From Streptomyces sp. NBC_01233 (lineage in GTDB: Bacteria > Actinomycetota > Actinomycetes > Streptomycetales > Streptomycetaceae): a stretch of DNA of 64,000 nucleotides. Where the stretch lies: NCBI RefSeq assembly GCF_035989305.1, contig NZ_CP108514.1:6180501-6244500 (forward strand), written 5' to 3'. Shown in pieces: positions 18,429-25,702 of the stretch. Each line of letters opens with the position of its first letter. Within the stretch, counting starts at the first letter, position 1. The translations under genes were made by a program, and so were the position numbers. The notes beneath the pieces were generated by a model. The model made no database searches, was not told the DNA's origin, and saw only the letters and a list, made by a program, of their open reading frames with translations.

Positions 18429-18462
18429 ACCCTCCGAACAGTAATGACACTGTTTGGAGGGT
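18429..18462 (-). terminator. Rho-independent-type terminator downstream of the tRNA fragment
   Basis: Fourteen-base arms ACCCTCCGAACAGT and ACTGTTTGGAGGGT (one mismatch) around a six-base loop. Read on the minus strand it follows the tRNA-Arg fragment by about 20 bases and precedes hsdR. It is probably the native tRNA terminator, marking the DNA on this side as original chromosome. Confidence 0.6.
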
Positions 18463-18484
18463 TTCTTTGGCACTTCCTGCGAAG

Positions 18485-18531
18485 TGCCCCCGGCAGGATT
18501 CGAACCTGCGCACACGGCTCCGGAGGCCGTC
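18485..18531 (-). other. tRNA-Arg(CCG) 3' fragment: probable attachment site (element junction)
   Basis: On the minus strand the anticodon stem ACGGC/GCCGT encloses the loop CTCCGGA (anticodon CCG). It is followed by variable bases GTGC, T-arm GCAGG-TTCGAAT-CCTGC, and acceptor 3' strand CGGGGGC plus discriminator A. No D-arm or 5' acceptor strand exists upstream, so this is not a working tRNA. A 3' tRNA fragment starting in the anticodon arm is what tyrosine-recombinase integration into a tRNA leaves at the distal junction. The orientation places the element at higher coordinates and chromosome at lower ones. The intact tRNA and integrase should lie beyond the right edge. Confidence 0.75.
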
Positions 18532-18552
18532 GCGAAATTCCGAGTTTCCGCA

Positions 18553-18619
18553 GGTCAGAGAGCTAGGTGACGCATTGTCAGGCTCGCCGTCCCGCGCATG
18601 TCCCGCCAGATTGAAATGT
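18553..18619. repeat. IS-end-like repeat, copy B
   Basis: Resembles the copy at 1,062-1,128 in the same orientation, sharing TTGTCAGGCT, GCCGTCCC, GCATG and AAATGT blocks. It lies just inside the presumed element end, next to the tRNA fragment, with no transposase beside it. It is either a solo IS terminus left by a deletion or a small non-autonomous element. Confidence 0.4.
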
Positions 18620-18731
18620 CCAAATGGTGTCAACTGTCAGCTTACGCCCGACTTGCCGGTCTCAGGTAAGCCGCTGGAAATAATCCCACACCCCCGGAGT
18701 GTTCCCGCTCGGCAACCACACGAACCGGGGG

Positions 18732-19619
18732 GTGTCGGGCCTGAAACTGTTCCATACGACAAACGGCGTGACCGAGGTCACGCCGCATCTGGCCGAAGCC
18801 GAGGCTGATGTGCAGGCCCTCGTCGAGAGCGCGATGGAGGTCATGCTCGGGGTCAGGTTCCTCGCCACCGAGTACAGCACCGGCCCCGTTCACGGCGGAC
18901 GCGTCGACTCGCTCGGACTGGACGAGAACGGGGCTCCCGTGGTCGTGGAGTTCAAACGCGCCACTGACCCCGGCGTCCTGTCGCAGGGCCTGTTCTACAT
19001 GGCGTGGCTGATGGACCACCGCACCGAGTTCCAGGCCCTGGTCCGCGAACGCCTCGGGGCGACGGCCGCCTCGCAGGTGCTGTGGAGCGCGCCCCGGCTG
19101 ATCTGCGTGGCCGGCGACTTCACCCGCTACGACCTCCACGCGGTCCGCGAGCACCGCCGGTCGATCGACCTGGTGCGGTACAGGCTGTACGGCGAGCACC
19201 ACATCGCACTCGAGACGGTCGCTTCGGTCGCCGGGCAGGCCAAAGCGGCCCCGCGCCCGCGTCGTCGTGGCGCTGACGCGCCGGCGCCTGAGCGGCGGGC
19301 GTCGGGGGCGATGGCGGAGCTGGCGGCAGCGGTGGACGAGGTGCTGCTGGGGCTGGGCGAGGACGTCTCGAAGGTCCGGCGCAAGCAGTACGACGCCTAC
19401 CAGAGGCTGCGGAACTTCGCCTGCGTCACGGGTCGGCAGGACAAGCTCCTGGTGTACCTCAAGGCTGCCCCGGCGGCGGTCGACCTCGTGCCCGGCTTCA
19501 CCAGGGACGTGACGGGGCTGGGGCATCACGGCACAGGCGACCTGGAGGTCCAGGTGCGCTCGGAGCGGGACGTGGAGCGTGCGGTGGACCTGTTTCGGCT
19601 GTCGTACGCCGCGGCGTAG
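18732..19619 (+). CDS. DUF5655 protein with N-terminal PD-(D/E)XK-like domain
   Basis: Protein of 295 residues. The N-terminal half resembles NucS/DUF91-like nucleases: RFLATEYSTG, GGRVDSLGLDENGAPVVVEFKRA (D...E-x-K), VLSQGLFYMAWLMDHRTEF. A Pro/Arg-rich linker leads to a C-terminal DUF5655 domain (about residues 200-295, VRRKQYDAYQRLRNFACV to LFRLSYAAA). I prefer the GTG at 18732, giving SGLKLFHTT as in relatives, over the GTG at 18699. It is the first gene inside the presumed element. A DNA-repair or nuclease role is possible but unproven. Confidence 0.7.
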   Translation: MSGLKLFHTTNGVTEVTPHLAEAEADVQALVESAMEVMLGVRFLATEYSTGPVHGGRVDSLGLDENGAPVVVEFKRATDPGVLSQGLFYMAWLMDHRTEFQALVRERLGATAASQVLWSAPRLICVAGDFTRYDLHAVREHRRSIDLVRYRLYGEHHIALETVASVAGQAKAAPRPRRRGADAPAPERRASGAMAELAAAVDEVLLGLGEDVSKVRRKQYDAYQRLRNFACVTGRQDKLLVYLKAAPAAVDLVPGFTRDVTGLGHHGTGDLEVQVRSERDVERAVDLFRLSYAAA

Positions 19620-19726
19620 GTGCTGGGCACGGCTCCGCGTGCTTGGGCGGGGCAGGTCGCCGGGGTGGAATCGGATCCGGGTGAGGGGCCTTTCGACGGG
19701 GTGGGCGGGGGGTGGCGGTGGAAGGA

Positions 19727-19785
19727 CCAGGATCCGGAGAATCCCCGGTTTCGGAAACCGGGGATCTGGTGGTATGTGCGCCTCT
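19727..19785 (-). promoter_or_regulatory. Palindromic regulatory module, copy 1 (orphan)
   Basis: A perfect palindrome of 12-base arms (ATCCCCGGTTTC and its complement) around one base lies at 19741-19765, with the flank TCCGGAGA. Full copies occur near 39.95, 57.48 and 60.87 kb. In those, an AATATAGC box stands about 10 bases before the palindrome in the direction of the gene. Here that box is degraded (CATACC) and the module points left, where no minus-strand gene begins. It is probably a decayed relic. Confidence 0.6.
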
Positions 19786-19863
19786 CCCGACCCACTCGAT
19801 ACGGTGTGATGCTCGGCACAGGTGGGGAGATGTCGTGTTGTGGATCAACTGGAGGCGGCCCGA

Positions 19864-20529
19864 ATGACGAAGCGGCGTTCTGGAGCGGAACTGCCCAGCG
19901 ACCCGGAAATGGTGCGTATTTCCTTCTCTTACGAGGAACTGGCCCAAGCGGACGAGGCCAACGACACCCTGCAGGCGTGGAGAGTGACACTTTCCGCTCT
20001 GGACGAAGAGGAGGAAGAGTCTCCGATCGGGTGGCTGACCTTGTACCGCCTGTGCGACTTCACCAACTACAGCCGTGTCCTGGCGGCGGACGAGATCTCC
20101 GGGGAACTGCTGCGCATCGCCGAGGCGGTCCTGGAGGGTGAGGTGTACAGCACGGCCTTCGAAGAAGCGGTGGAGATGCCGGTCGGGGACCTGCTGATCC
20201 TGGACCGAGTGGTTCTGGACAGGGCGTGGCGCGGCTTTGGCCTCGGTCCGTTCTTTGCCCAGGAGGCGATCCTCCGCCTGGAGGGCGGTTGTTGTGCCAT
20301 CGCCTGCGCCCCCGGACCCGCTGAGCGGCCCGATGACGGGCTGGAGCGGTCGCAGGAGGAACACGACGCCGCAACCGCGAAGATCGCTGCCCTGTGGGAG
20401 ACGATCGGCTTCGAGCCGTTCGAGAAGGGCGTCTACCTGCGCGATGCCGCTGGCGACTTCGGTGAAGAGCTGCAGGCTCGCCGTTCGGAACTGGCGCAGT
20501 TGTCGAGCGAGTTCCAGTCGGCTCGGTAG
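19864..20529 (+). CDS. GNAT-like hypothetical protein
   Basis: Protein of 221 residues, acidic. The middle segment LLILDRVVLDRAWRGFGLGPFFAQEAI (about residues 118-144) resembles the V/I-x-x-x-x-R-G-x-G-x-G/A acetyl-CoA loop of GNAT acetyltransferases. The later AKIAALWETIGFEPFEKGVYLRD resembles the end of that fold. The acetyl-CoA loop is imperfect, so activity is uncertain. The ATG at 19864 follows GGAGGC. The gene stands alone and ends before a very strong hairpin at 20,582. Confidence 0.5.
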   Translation: MTKRRSGAELPSDPEMVRISFSYEELAQADEANDTLQAWRVTLSALDEEEEESPIGWLTLYRLCDFTNYSRVLAADEISGELLRIAEAVLEGEVYSTAFEEAVEMPVGDLLILDRVVLDRAWRGFGLGPFFAQEAILRLEGGCCAIACAPGPAERPDDGLERSQEEHDAATAKIAALWETIGFEPFEKGVYLRDAAGDFGEELQARRSELAQLSSEFQSAR

Positions 20530-20581
20530 GGACGCCTTCCTATCTGGCTGGAGCGTTCCGGCGGGAGGTCAGCGGGTCGCA

Positions 20582-20615
20582 TGCGCCCTGACCCTCGAAG
20601 GAGGGTCAGGGCGCA
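20582..20615. terminator. Perfect 15-bp hairpin terminator
   Basis: TGCGCCCTGACCCTC and its exact complement flank a four-base GAAG loop. It lies between convergent transcription units: the GNAT-like gene and the long minus-strand gene train that ends near 20.9 kb. Confidence 0.75.
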
Positions 20616-20639
20616 GACCGGTGACCGGGAGGTCGGTGG

Positions 20640-20957
20640 CGGCCGAGGTGGCAGGGCCCGCGGGCGGTACGACCCGTGTGCCGGGGTCGTGAACGAGTTC
20701 GCCGGCGAGGGTCTCCAGGATGTAGACGGGTGCGTTGCGGAAGCTCGGCACTCCTGGACTGAACGTCGTCCTCGATGCCCATGAGGGGCCACGTCGGAAG
20801 CCGGGTCGCCCGTAGGCGTGGGCATCGAACGGATAGGTCTGGTCGGGGGTGTGGCTCGTGGTTCGAGAGGATGGTCTCGTCGATCCAGGTCCTTACCTTC
20901 TCCCAGTCGCGATGCTCCTCGAAGAAGGCGTCCAGGACCTTCTCGTGGTTGCCGCGC
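20640..20957 (-). pseudogene. Decayed coding sequence downstream of the DUF317 gene
   Basis: The minus strand has protein-like stretches in two frames. SAERGNHEKVLDAFFEEHRD then WIDETILSNHE continues directly after the DUF317 gene. PSFRNAPVYILETLAGELVHDP follows in a second frame and runs to a stop before the hairpin. The WIDETILSNHE part resembles KHRTWSDETTIAVHESL in the adjacent gene. I read this as a broken relative or tail of that gene; no intact start is visible. Confidence 0.35.
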
Positions 20958-22253
20958 TCAGCGGAGGCGGGCGCGCGGCTGGGGAGGACGCGCGGGGAGC
21001 CGAGAGACGAGAGATGCCCGCCGTGTTACGGAGGGCGGCGGCGAAGCGACGTCGGCCGCTGCGGCGGCGAGTTGGACGAGGAGGTCGTGGGGCACGCCTG
21101 CGGAGAGGCGGATGGCCCAGGCGGGTCGGTTCGCGTCGTCGCCGCCGAAGGCGGTCCACTGGTCGTCGGCCGCGTGTGGCAGGAACTCGAAGGCGACGCT
21201 GTGGTTTGGGGCTTGCCACGTCGTGCGGGCCGGGTGGCTTGCCACAGACCAGCCGGCCTCCTCCAGAGGAGTGTGGGGTGCTGCTGCGTCTACCGGGAGC
21301 GGGACGTCGAGGTGGTCGGTGATCGCGTGGATGAGGGGGACGGGGGTGCCGGCGGTGATGGTCGCCCGCCAGAGCCTCTCGCCCACGGGCCCGTCGTACT
21401 CGGCGATCGTCCAGGCGATGTCGGTGCGATGGCGGGCCTCGTGGTCGAACTCGGCCCGGACGGTGAGGCTCTCGTGCACGGCGATGGTCGTCTCGTCACT
21501 CCAGGTGCGGTGCTTGACCCACTGCTGGCTCGATTCGAAAAGGGCGTTGAGGAGCCGCTCGTGTTCGCCGGGACCGGCGACCGTCGGCGAGGCCGGCTGC
21601 GCTTCGGTGAGCTGGAGCCTGGTCGGCGGTGTGGTCTCGCCGCGGAGGGCTCGGCGGACGCTCTGTTCGAGGTCTGTGAGCGGGGCGGGGCCGGGCCGGA
21701 CTGCGACGGTGTACAGCCTGTGGAACTCTGCCACGGCCTCAGTCTCGTCCTCGTAGGCCATGGCGACTTGGCGGACGTGGTTCTCTCCGTGAAGGTGGAC
21801 GTGGCGGCGGACGCCAGTGGCGTACGTGCCCACGGCGACGGTCGTGTGCCCGTCGTTGGCGTGGGCGTGGATGATCAGGCGGCCTTCGGCGATGTCGTCG
21901 TGGATGCGCTGGGCTTCGGCACTCACCTCGCGGACTTCGTCGCGGGTGCACCAGGGGAAGGGATAGTTGCCCCAGGTCCATTCCGTGTCGATCTCGTCCT
22001 GGAGAGCCGTCTCGATCTCGACGGTGAAGCCGTACCGACTCAGTTGCTTGGCTGCGGTGTTCGCGTAGTACGGCTCCTCGTGGTCGATGCGGGCGAGGAC
22101 CATGGCGTCCGGTCTGATGCTGCAGAAGCCGAGGTCGTGCAGGTGAGAGCGGGCGGCGTCGCTCGTGGAGCCGGAGGTCGTGGCGATGACGGCCGGGTGG
22201 TGGTCTGGGTGGAGGGCGAAGCGGATGAGCGCGTCGGCGGGGGCGTGAGGCAT
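20958..22253 (-). CDS. DUF317 domain protein with extra N-terminal domain
   Basis: Protein of 431 residues. The N-terminal half (about 1-215) is a domain I do not recognise, with FALHPDHHPAVIATTSG and EAQRIHDDIAEGRLIIHAHANDG. The C-terminal half resembles DUF317, a domain found almost only in Streptomyces plasmids and integrated elements: SSQQWVKHRTWSDETTIAVH, AEFDHEARHRTDIAWTIAEYDGP, RLWRATITAGTPVPLIHAIT. The tail is Pro/Arg-rich. It is the last intact gene of the minus-strand train. Function unknown. Confidence 0.6.
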   Translation of the reverse strand: MPHAPADALIRFALHPDHHPAVIATTSGSTSDAARSHLHDLGFCSIRPDAMVLARIDHEEPYYANTAAKQLSRYGFTVEIETALQDEIDTEWTWGNYPFPWCTRDEVREVSAEAQRIHDDIAEGRLIIHAHANDGHTTVAVGTYATGVRRHVHLHGENHVRQVAMAYEDETEAVAEFHRLYTVAVRPGPAPLTDLEQSVRRALRGETTPPTRLQLTEAQPASPTVAGPGEHERLLNALFESSQQWVKHRTWSDETTIAVHESLTVRAEFDHEARHRTDIAWTIAEYDGPVGERLWRATITAGTPVPLIHAITDHLDVPLPVDAAAPHTPLEEAGWSVASHPARTTWQAPNHSVAFEFLPHAADDQWTAFGGDDANRPAWAIRLSAGVPHDLLVQLAAAAADVASPPPSVTRRASLVSRLPARPPQPRARLR

Positions 22254-22281
22254 GAGGGGCTTTCGGTCGCGGCGGGAATGG

Positions 22282-23397
22282 TCATCGGCCTGGCCGGGCT
22301 GGGGTTCGTGCGGCGGGGCCAGCTCGTACGGCCGGAGTTCGAGGGGCGGCTGACGGGCGGGATGGGGGCTTCTCGCCCGGGTCGTTGGTGGCGTGGTGCC
22401 AGCGGGTCCGGACGGAGGACAGTGCGGAGAGTGCCCGGCGGCTGCCGGTGGCCAGTTGGTGGACGGAGGTCGCCTCGTCCGACGTCAGCGTTGCGATCCG
22501 GGCGGCGACCGTGACGGCCTGACTGAGAAGGGCGCGCTGGAGGATCTTCTGGCCCCAGTGCTCGGGAGCCCCGGCGGGATGGGAGACCAGGTCGAGGACC
22601 TCGTCAGGGCCGAACCCCGGCTGAAGCAGGCCGCGTTGCTGGGCCTCCCACAGGAGGGTGACGGGGTCCACGGGCGCACCTCTGCGGGCGAGGGTCGTCA
22701 GGCAGGCGAAGAGGGCGGCGTGCACGGGGACGGTGAAGTCGCTTTCGTGTAGCCAGCGCATCCGCGGCAGGTCGTCGGGGCGGGCGGTCGCTGCGGCCAG
22801 CAGCATCCGTTCCTCGTCTTCCGCCTCCGCCGGCGCCTCGGCTGTCGGGCCGGGTGCCGCCGGGGTTCGGGGCATCGACCCGGGGTGAGAGGGGAAGGCC
22901 GTGGCCAGCTCGTCGAGGTAGACGGCGAGCTGGTCGGCGCGGGCCAGTACCGTTCCGGCCGGGTCGGGCCCCGGGGTGCGGGCGGCCTGGGAGAGGAGCC
23001 CGGCGTGCTGGCGCAGGAGGCGGCGGGCGTGTCCGGAGCGGACCATCTGGGCATAGGCCGGGGCATGGGCGTCTGTGGGGCAGTTGCTGATGAGGATGTG
23101 CAGGTAGGCGGCTGTCAGGGCGCGGGTCTGGGCGGCGGCGAGGAGCTGGTTGGGCCATACCGGGCTGGTGCGGTGGACCTCGGGCGTGGGCGGGGAGACC
23201 GTGCGCATCGCCGCGAACAGGCTGCTGTGGGCGGCGCTGGCGAAGTGCTCGGGCTCGAGCGGGCCGATGGTCTTCAGGCGGTCGGGTACCAGGAGCAGGG
23301 CGCCGAGCAGGGCCTGCTCGGCGTAGTGGACCACAGGCAGGGGCGCCGGATCGCCGAGGGGCTCCTCCTCGGCTGCGGCGCGGGCGTGGTCGGCCAT
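22282..23397 (-). CDS. Protein with two DnaB N-terminal-like domains, no helicase motor
   Basis: Protein of 371 residues. Two copies of the DnaB-N helical fold are recognisable: VVHYAEQALLGALLLVPDRL to FASAAHSSLFAAM (about 19-60), and DEERMLLAAATARPDDL to PVHAALFACLTTLARRGAPV (about 190-240). The RecA-like ATPase domain of DnaB, with its Walker motifs, is absent. DnaB-N domains mediate helicase ring assembly and primase contact, so this may interact with the replisome. The ATG overlaps the stop of the methyltransferase gene. The C-terminal tail is Pro/Ala/Arg-rich. Confidence 0.65.
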   Translation of the reverse strand: MADHARAAAEEEPLGDPAPLPVVHYAEQALLGALLLVPDRLKTIGPLEPEHFASAAHSSLFAAMRTVSPPTPEVHRTSPVWPNQLLAAAQTRALTAAYLHILISNCPTDAHAPAYAQMVRSGHARRLLRQHAGLLSQAARTPGPDPAGTVLARADQLAVYLDELATAFPSHPGSMPRTPAAPGPTAEAPAEAEDEERMLLAAATARPDDLPRMRWLHESDFTVPVHAALFACLTTLARRGAPVDPVTLLWEAQQRGLLQPGFGPDEVLDLVSHPAGAPEHWGQKILQRALLSQAVTVAARIATLTSDEATSVHQLATGSRRALSALSSVRTRWHHATNDPGEKPPSRPSAAPRTPAVRAGPAARTPARPGR

Positions 23398-24635
23398 CAC
23401 GCCGCCAGAACGAAGTCGTCGCGGTTGAGCATGCGTTCCACGTGCGGGGCAATCAAGTGCCCTGCGAGCAGCGGGGGGACGGCGTTGCCGATCTGGGAGA
23501 AGCGCTGGCCCTTGGTGCCCTGCCAGGGGTAGGACGCCGGGAAGGATTGCAGGATTCCGGCTTCCTCGGCGGTGATCCGGATGGCCGGCGCCGCGACGGA
23601 GCCCAGGGCCGTGGTGGAGCGGGTGGTCCAGATGCATTCGTTGGCGCGGTTGCCGAAGAACAAGGTGGCGGCCGGCTCGGTCACGGGGCGGACAGCCGCG
23701 TTCGCCTGGCTGTTGCTGCGCAGAACCCAGTCCGGACCGGCCGTGCAGCGCGGCGACGGCCGGGCCCCTTCCCGGCACCTGCACGGCGAGCTGGCCTTGG
23801 AGCTCCGGGAGGGTTCCATGCGGGGCGGGGGGCTCTGCCAGGCGCCGCGGTCGCGGGCGTCGGACAGCGTCTTACGGGAGCCGGACGGGAAGGGTTCGGG
23901 CCCGCCCCCGGGTCCGCCGCCGGCGCACACAGTGGGCACGGGCCCGTCCGTGCGTCCCCAGCCCAGGGCTTCGGCCATGGACACCCATCGCTGGCGGCCG
24001 GGCCCGAAGAGGGATTCCTGCTCGCCGAGTTTGGCGTGCGTGGGTTCGGGCGGGGCGGCCCGACGGGTGCGGGAGGCGATCAGGATCGCCCTCCTCCTGG
24101 TCTGCGGTACGCCGTAGTCGGCCGCGTTCAGGATGCCGCTCCAGGTGGAGAACCCCCAGGTGCGCAGCACGGCGGCGTACTGCTTCCACAGCGGTGCGAC
24201 GTCGGGCACCTCCTCCATCAGCACCCACTCCGGCTCGCCCACGGTGTGGAGAGCGTGGAGGTATCGCATTGGCTCGGCGGCCAGTAGCGACCGCGGGTCC
24301 TGGCAGGCGGCAAGCAGCTGGGGCCGGGTGTCGCGGCCGACCGCGAGGTCGGCAACGGCCTGGTGGACAAGGGGCTGGTCGACAAGCCCGAGACGTTTGC
24401 CGGCCATGCTCCATGCCTGGCAGGGCGGGCTCGCTATCAGCCCGCGGGTCCGCCCCACGAAGGGTCGGACCGGGTACAGCGCGACGTCGGTACGGATCGT
24501 GGTCTGCCCGGCTGCGGCGCGAGTCTTGCAGGCCCATTCGTCCCACTCCAGGCCGACGTCGCGCACACCCAGCACGTGCAGGGCATGCCCCCAACCGCCC
24601 GGACCGGCGAAGAGGTCCACGATGAGGTCTCTCAT
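23397..24635 (-). CDS. DNA (cytosine-5-)-methyltransferase
   Basis: C5-MTase of 412 residues. Motif I is LIVDLFAGPGGWGHALHVLG (SAM binding, residues 4-23). Motif IV is SPPCQAWSM with the catalytic Cys in PCQ (about 71-73). A motif VI relative, LMEEVPDV, has E-E-V rather than E-N-V. Motif VIII is VPQTRRRAILIAS. Motifs IX-X are QSFPASYPWQ and QIGNAVPP near the C-terminus. It overlaps both neighbours by 3-4 bases: the PP-loop gene upstream and the DnaB-N gene downstream. No cognate endonuclease is adjacent, so it is probably a solitary MTase protecting the element or regulating it. Confidence 0.9.
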   Translation of the reverse strand: MRDLIVDLFAGPGGWGHALHVLGVRDVGLEWDEWACKTRAAAGQTTIRTDVALYPVRPFVGRTRGLIASPPCQAWSMAGKRLGLVDQPLVHQAVADLAVGRDTRPQLLAACQDPRSLLAAEPMRYLHALHTVGEPEWVLMEEVPDVAPLWKQYAAVLRTWGFSTWSGILNAADYGVPQTRRRAILIASRTRRAAPPEPTHAKLGEQESLFGPGRQRWVSMAEALGWGRTDGPVPTVCAGGGPGGGPEPFPSGSRKTLSDARDRGAWQSPPPRMEPSRSSKASSPCRCREGARPSPRCTAGPDWVLRSNSQANAAVRPVTEPAATLFFGNRANECIWTTRSTTALGSVAAPAIRITAEEAGILQSFPASYPWQGTKGQRFSQIGNAVPPLLAGHLIAPHVERMLNRDDFVLAA

Positions 24636-25621
24636 ACGGCCAGCCCGAAGTCGTCCCGGACCGGTTCGGGCTGCTCACCCCGGCAGGCCCACGGCGAGCA
24701 GCCGTCCACGACACCGGCTTCGAGAGCCTCCGCGTCCGGAGCGTCGTTCTCCTGCTGGAGGGCGGCCCATTCTGCTGCGGTGACATGGTCGATCGGCGCC
24801 TCGGAAAGGGGTACCCGGGACCGGTGCAGAAAAGCCTGGCCGAGGAGCGGGTTGCCGCTCGCGTTCGCGCGGGCATTGCCCTGGCGGATGGCCGCATCGA
24901 ACTCGACTACGTCAGCCCATTCGCTGGGAGAACTGTCCCTGATGCTGCGCCATTGCGAATTTCCGTGAAATGGGCAACCGAGGCAGCTCGACTTGGGTGT
25001 ATCGGCCAGTCCGATCCGCTCCAAGTAGCGGAGACAGTCAGCCCTAGACCAATCTATATCCAGGAGTGGGTGTGTGTTGTGCATGTACTGGACGCCGGAG
25101 TCCTTGGCCCGGTGGAACTCATCCGTACTGATGCCGACCCACTGCTCGACAAACACCCCCTTTGGCACCCTGGCGGGATAGGGGTACCCGAGGATTTCTC
25201 GGACCTTCTTTTTGATGGGTTTTATTTTATATTCCCCGGTGCATTGGCGCCGGGTCATTCCTTGCTTTCCGTCCTTGTTTAGGATGTAGAGCGGCATGGA
25301 AGCGAATCTGTGGCTCGGGTCAAGGGCGTCGTTGCGAATGTTTCCCGAAGACACGCGAAGGATCGGAATTCCGGCCGGGGTGGCGATCTCGCGTTCAAGG
25401 CGGTCGAGGTGCTCGTACACCTTCTTCGGCTCCCAGCCGGTGTCCGCGAAGATCGCGACGTCGATCTTGGGGAGGGTGCCGTCGGCGGACAGGCACAACA
25501 GGACCGAGCTTTGGACCCCGGCACCAAGCGAAAGGGCGCGGAGGGCCGGGCGGAGGGCGGTGGCCGCGGTGTTGGTGGCCGACTGGTGCGGTGTGGTGGA
25601 GGTTTTGGCGGTGGTGGGGAT
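24632..25621 (-). CDS. PP-loop (PAPS-reductase-like) adenine nucleotide alpha-hydrolase family protein
   Basis: About 329 residues. The PP-loop is ALSLGAGVQSSVLL (about residues 29-42), followed by VAIFADTGWEP, GMTRRQCTGEYKIKPIKKKV and SSCLGCPFHGN. The Cys pairs could bind a metal or carry sulfur. Relatives activate substrates by adenylation (PAPS reductase, DndC, tRNA-modifying enzymes). The PP-loop lies upstream of the only canonical in-frame start, a TTG at 25498, which would delete it. The full frame has no ATG, GTG or TTG farther upstream. An ATC at 25621, preceded by AAGGA at 6 bases and giving PTTAKTSTT, is the best start. It overlaps the cytosine MTase gene (ATGA), suggesting joint DNA modification. 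Confidence 0.7.
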   Translation of the reverse strand: MPTTAKTSTTPHQSATNTAATALRPALRALSLGAGVQSSVLLCLSADGTLPKIDVAIFADTGWEPKKVYEHLDRLEREIATPAGIPILRVSSGNIRNDALDPSHRFASMPLYILNKDGKQGMTRRQCTGEYKIKPIKKKVREILGYPYPARVPKGVFVEQWVGISTDEFHRAKDSGVQYMHNTHPLLDIDWSRADCLRYLERIGLADTPKSSCLGCPFHGNSQWRSIRDSSPSEWADVVEFDAAIRQGNARANASGNPLLGQAFLHRSRVPLSEAPIDHVTAAEWAALQQENDAPDAEALEAGVVDGCSPWACRGEQPEPVRDDFGLAV

Positions 25622-25702
25622 GGCGGGTCCTTGCGGGTGGTGCCGCCCGCGGCGTGGGCGGCGTCGTTCATGGGCGGGTCGGGAAGAGGGGAAGCGGCTC
25701 CG

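Noticed and set aside
18485..18531. A functional tRNA gene
   Set aside because: The D-arm and the 5' acceptor strand are missing, so only an attachment-site fragment can be supported.
18217..18633. Minus-strand open frame through the tRNA fragment and IS-end repeat
   Set aside because: It translates non-coding repeats and the tRNA remnant; the resemblance to the frame near 1,044-1,406 comes from the shared IS-end-like repeat.
20775..22514. 579-codon plus-strand open frame
   Set aside because: Val/Gly/Asp-rich shadow of the minus-strand DUF317 gene and its flank, with no recognisable domain.
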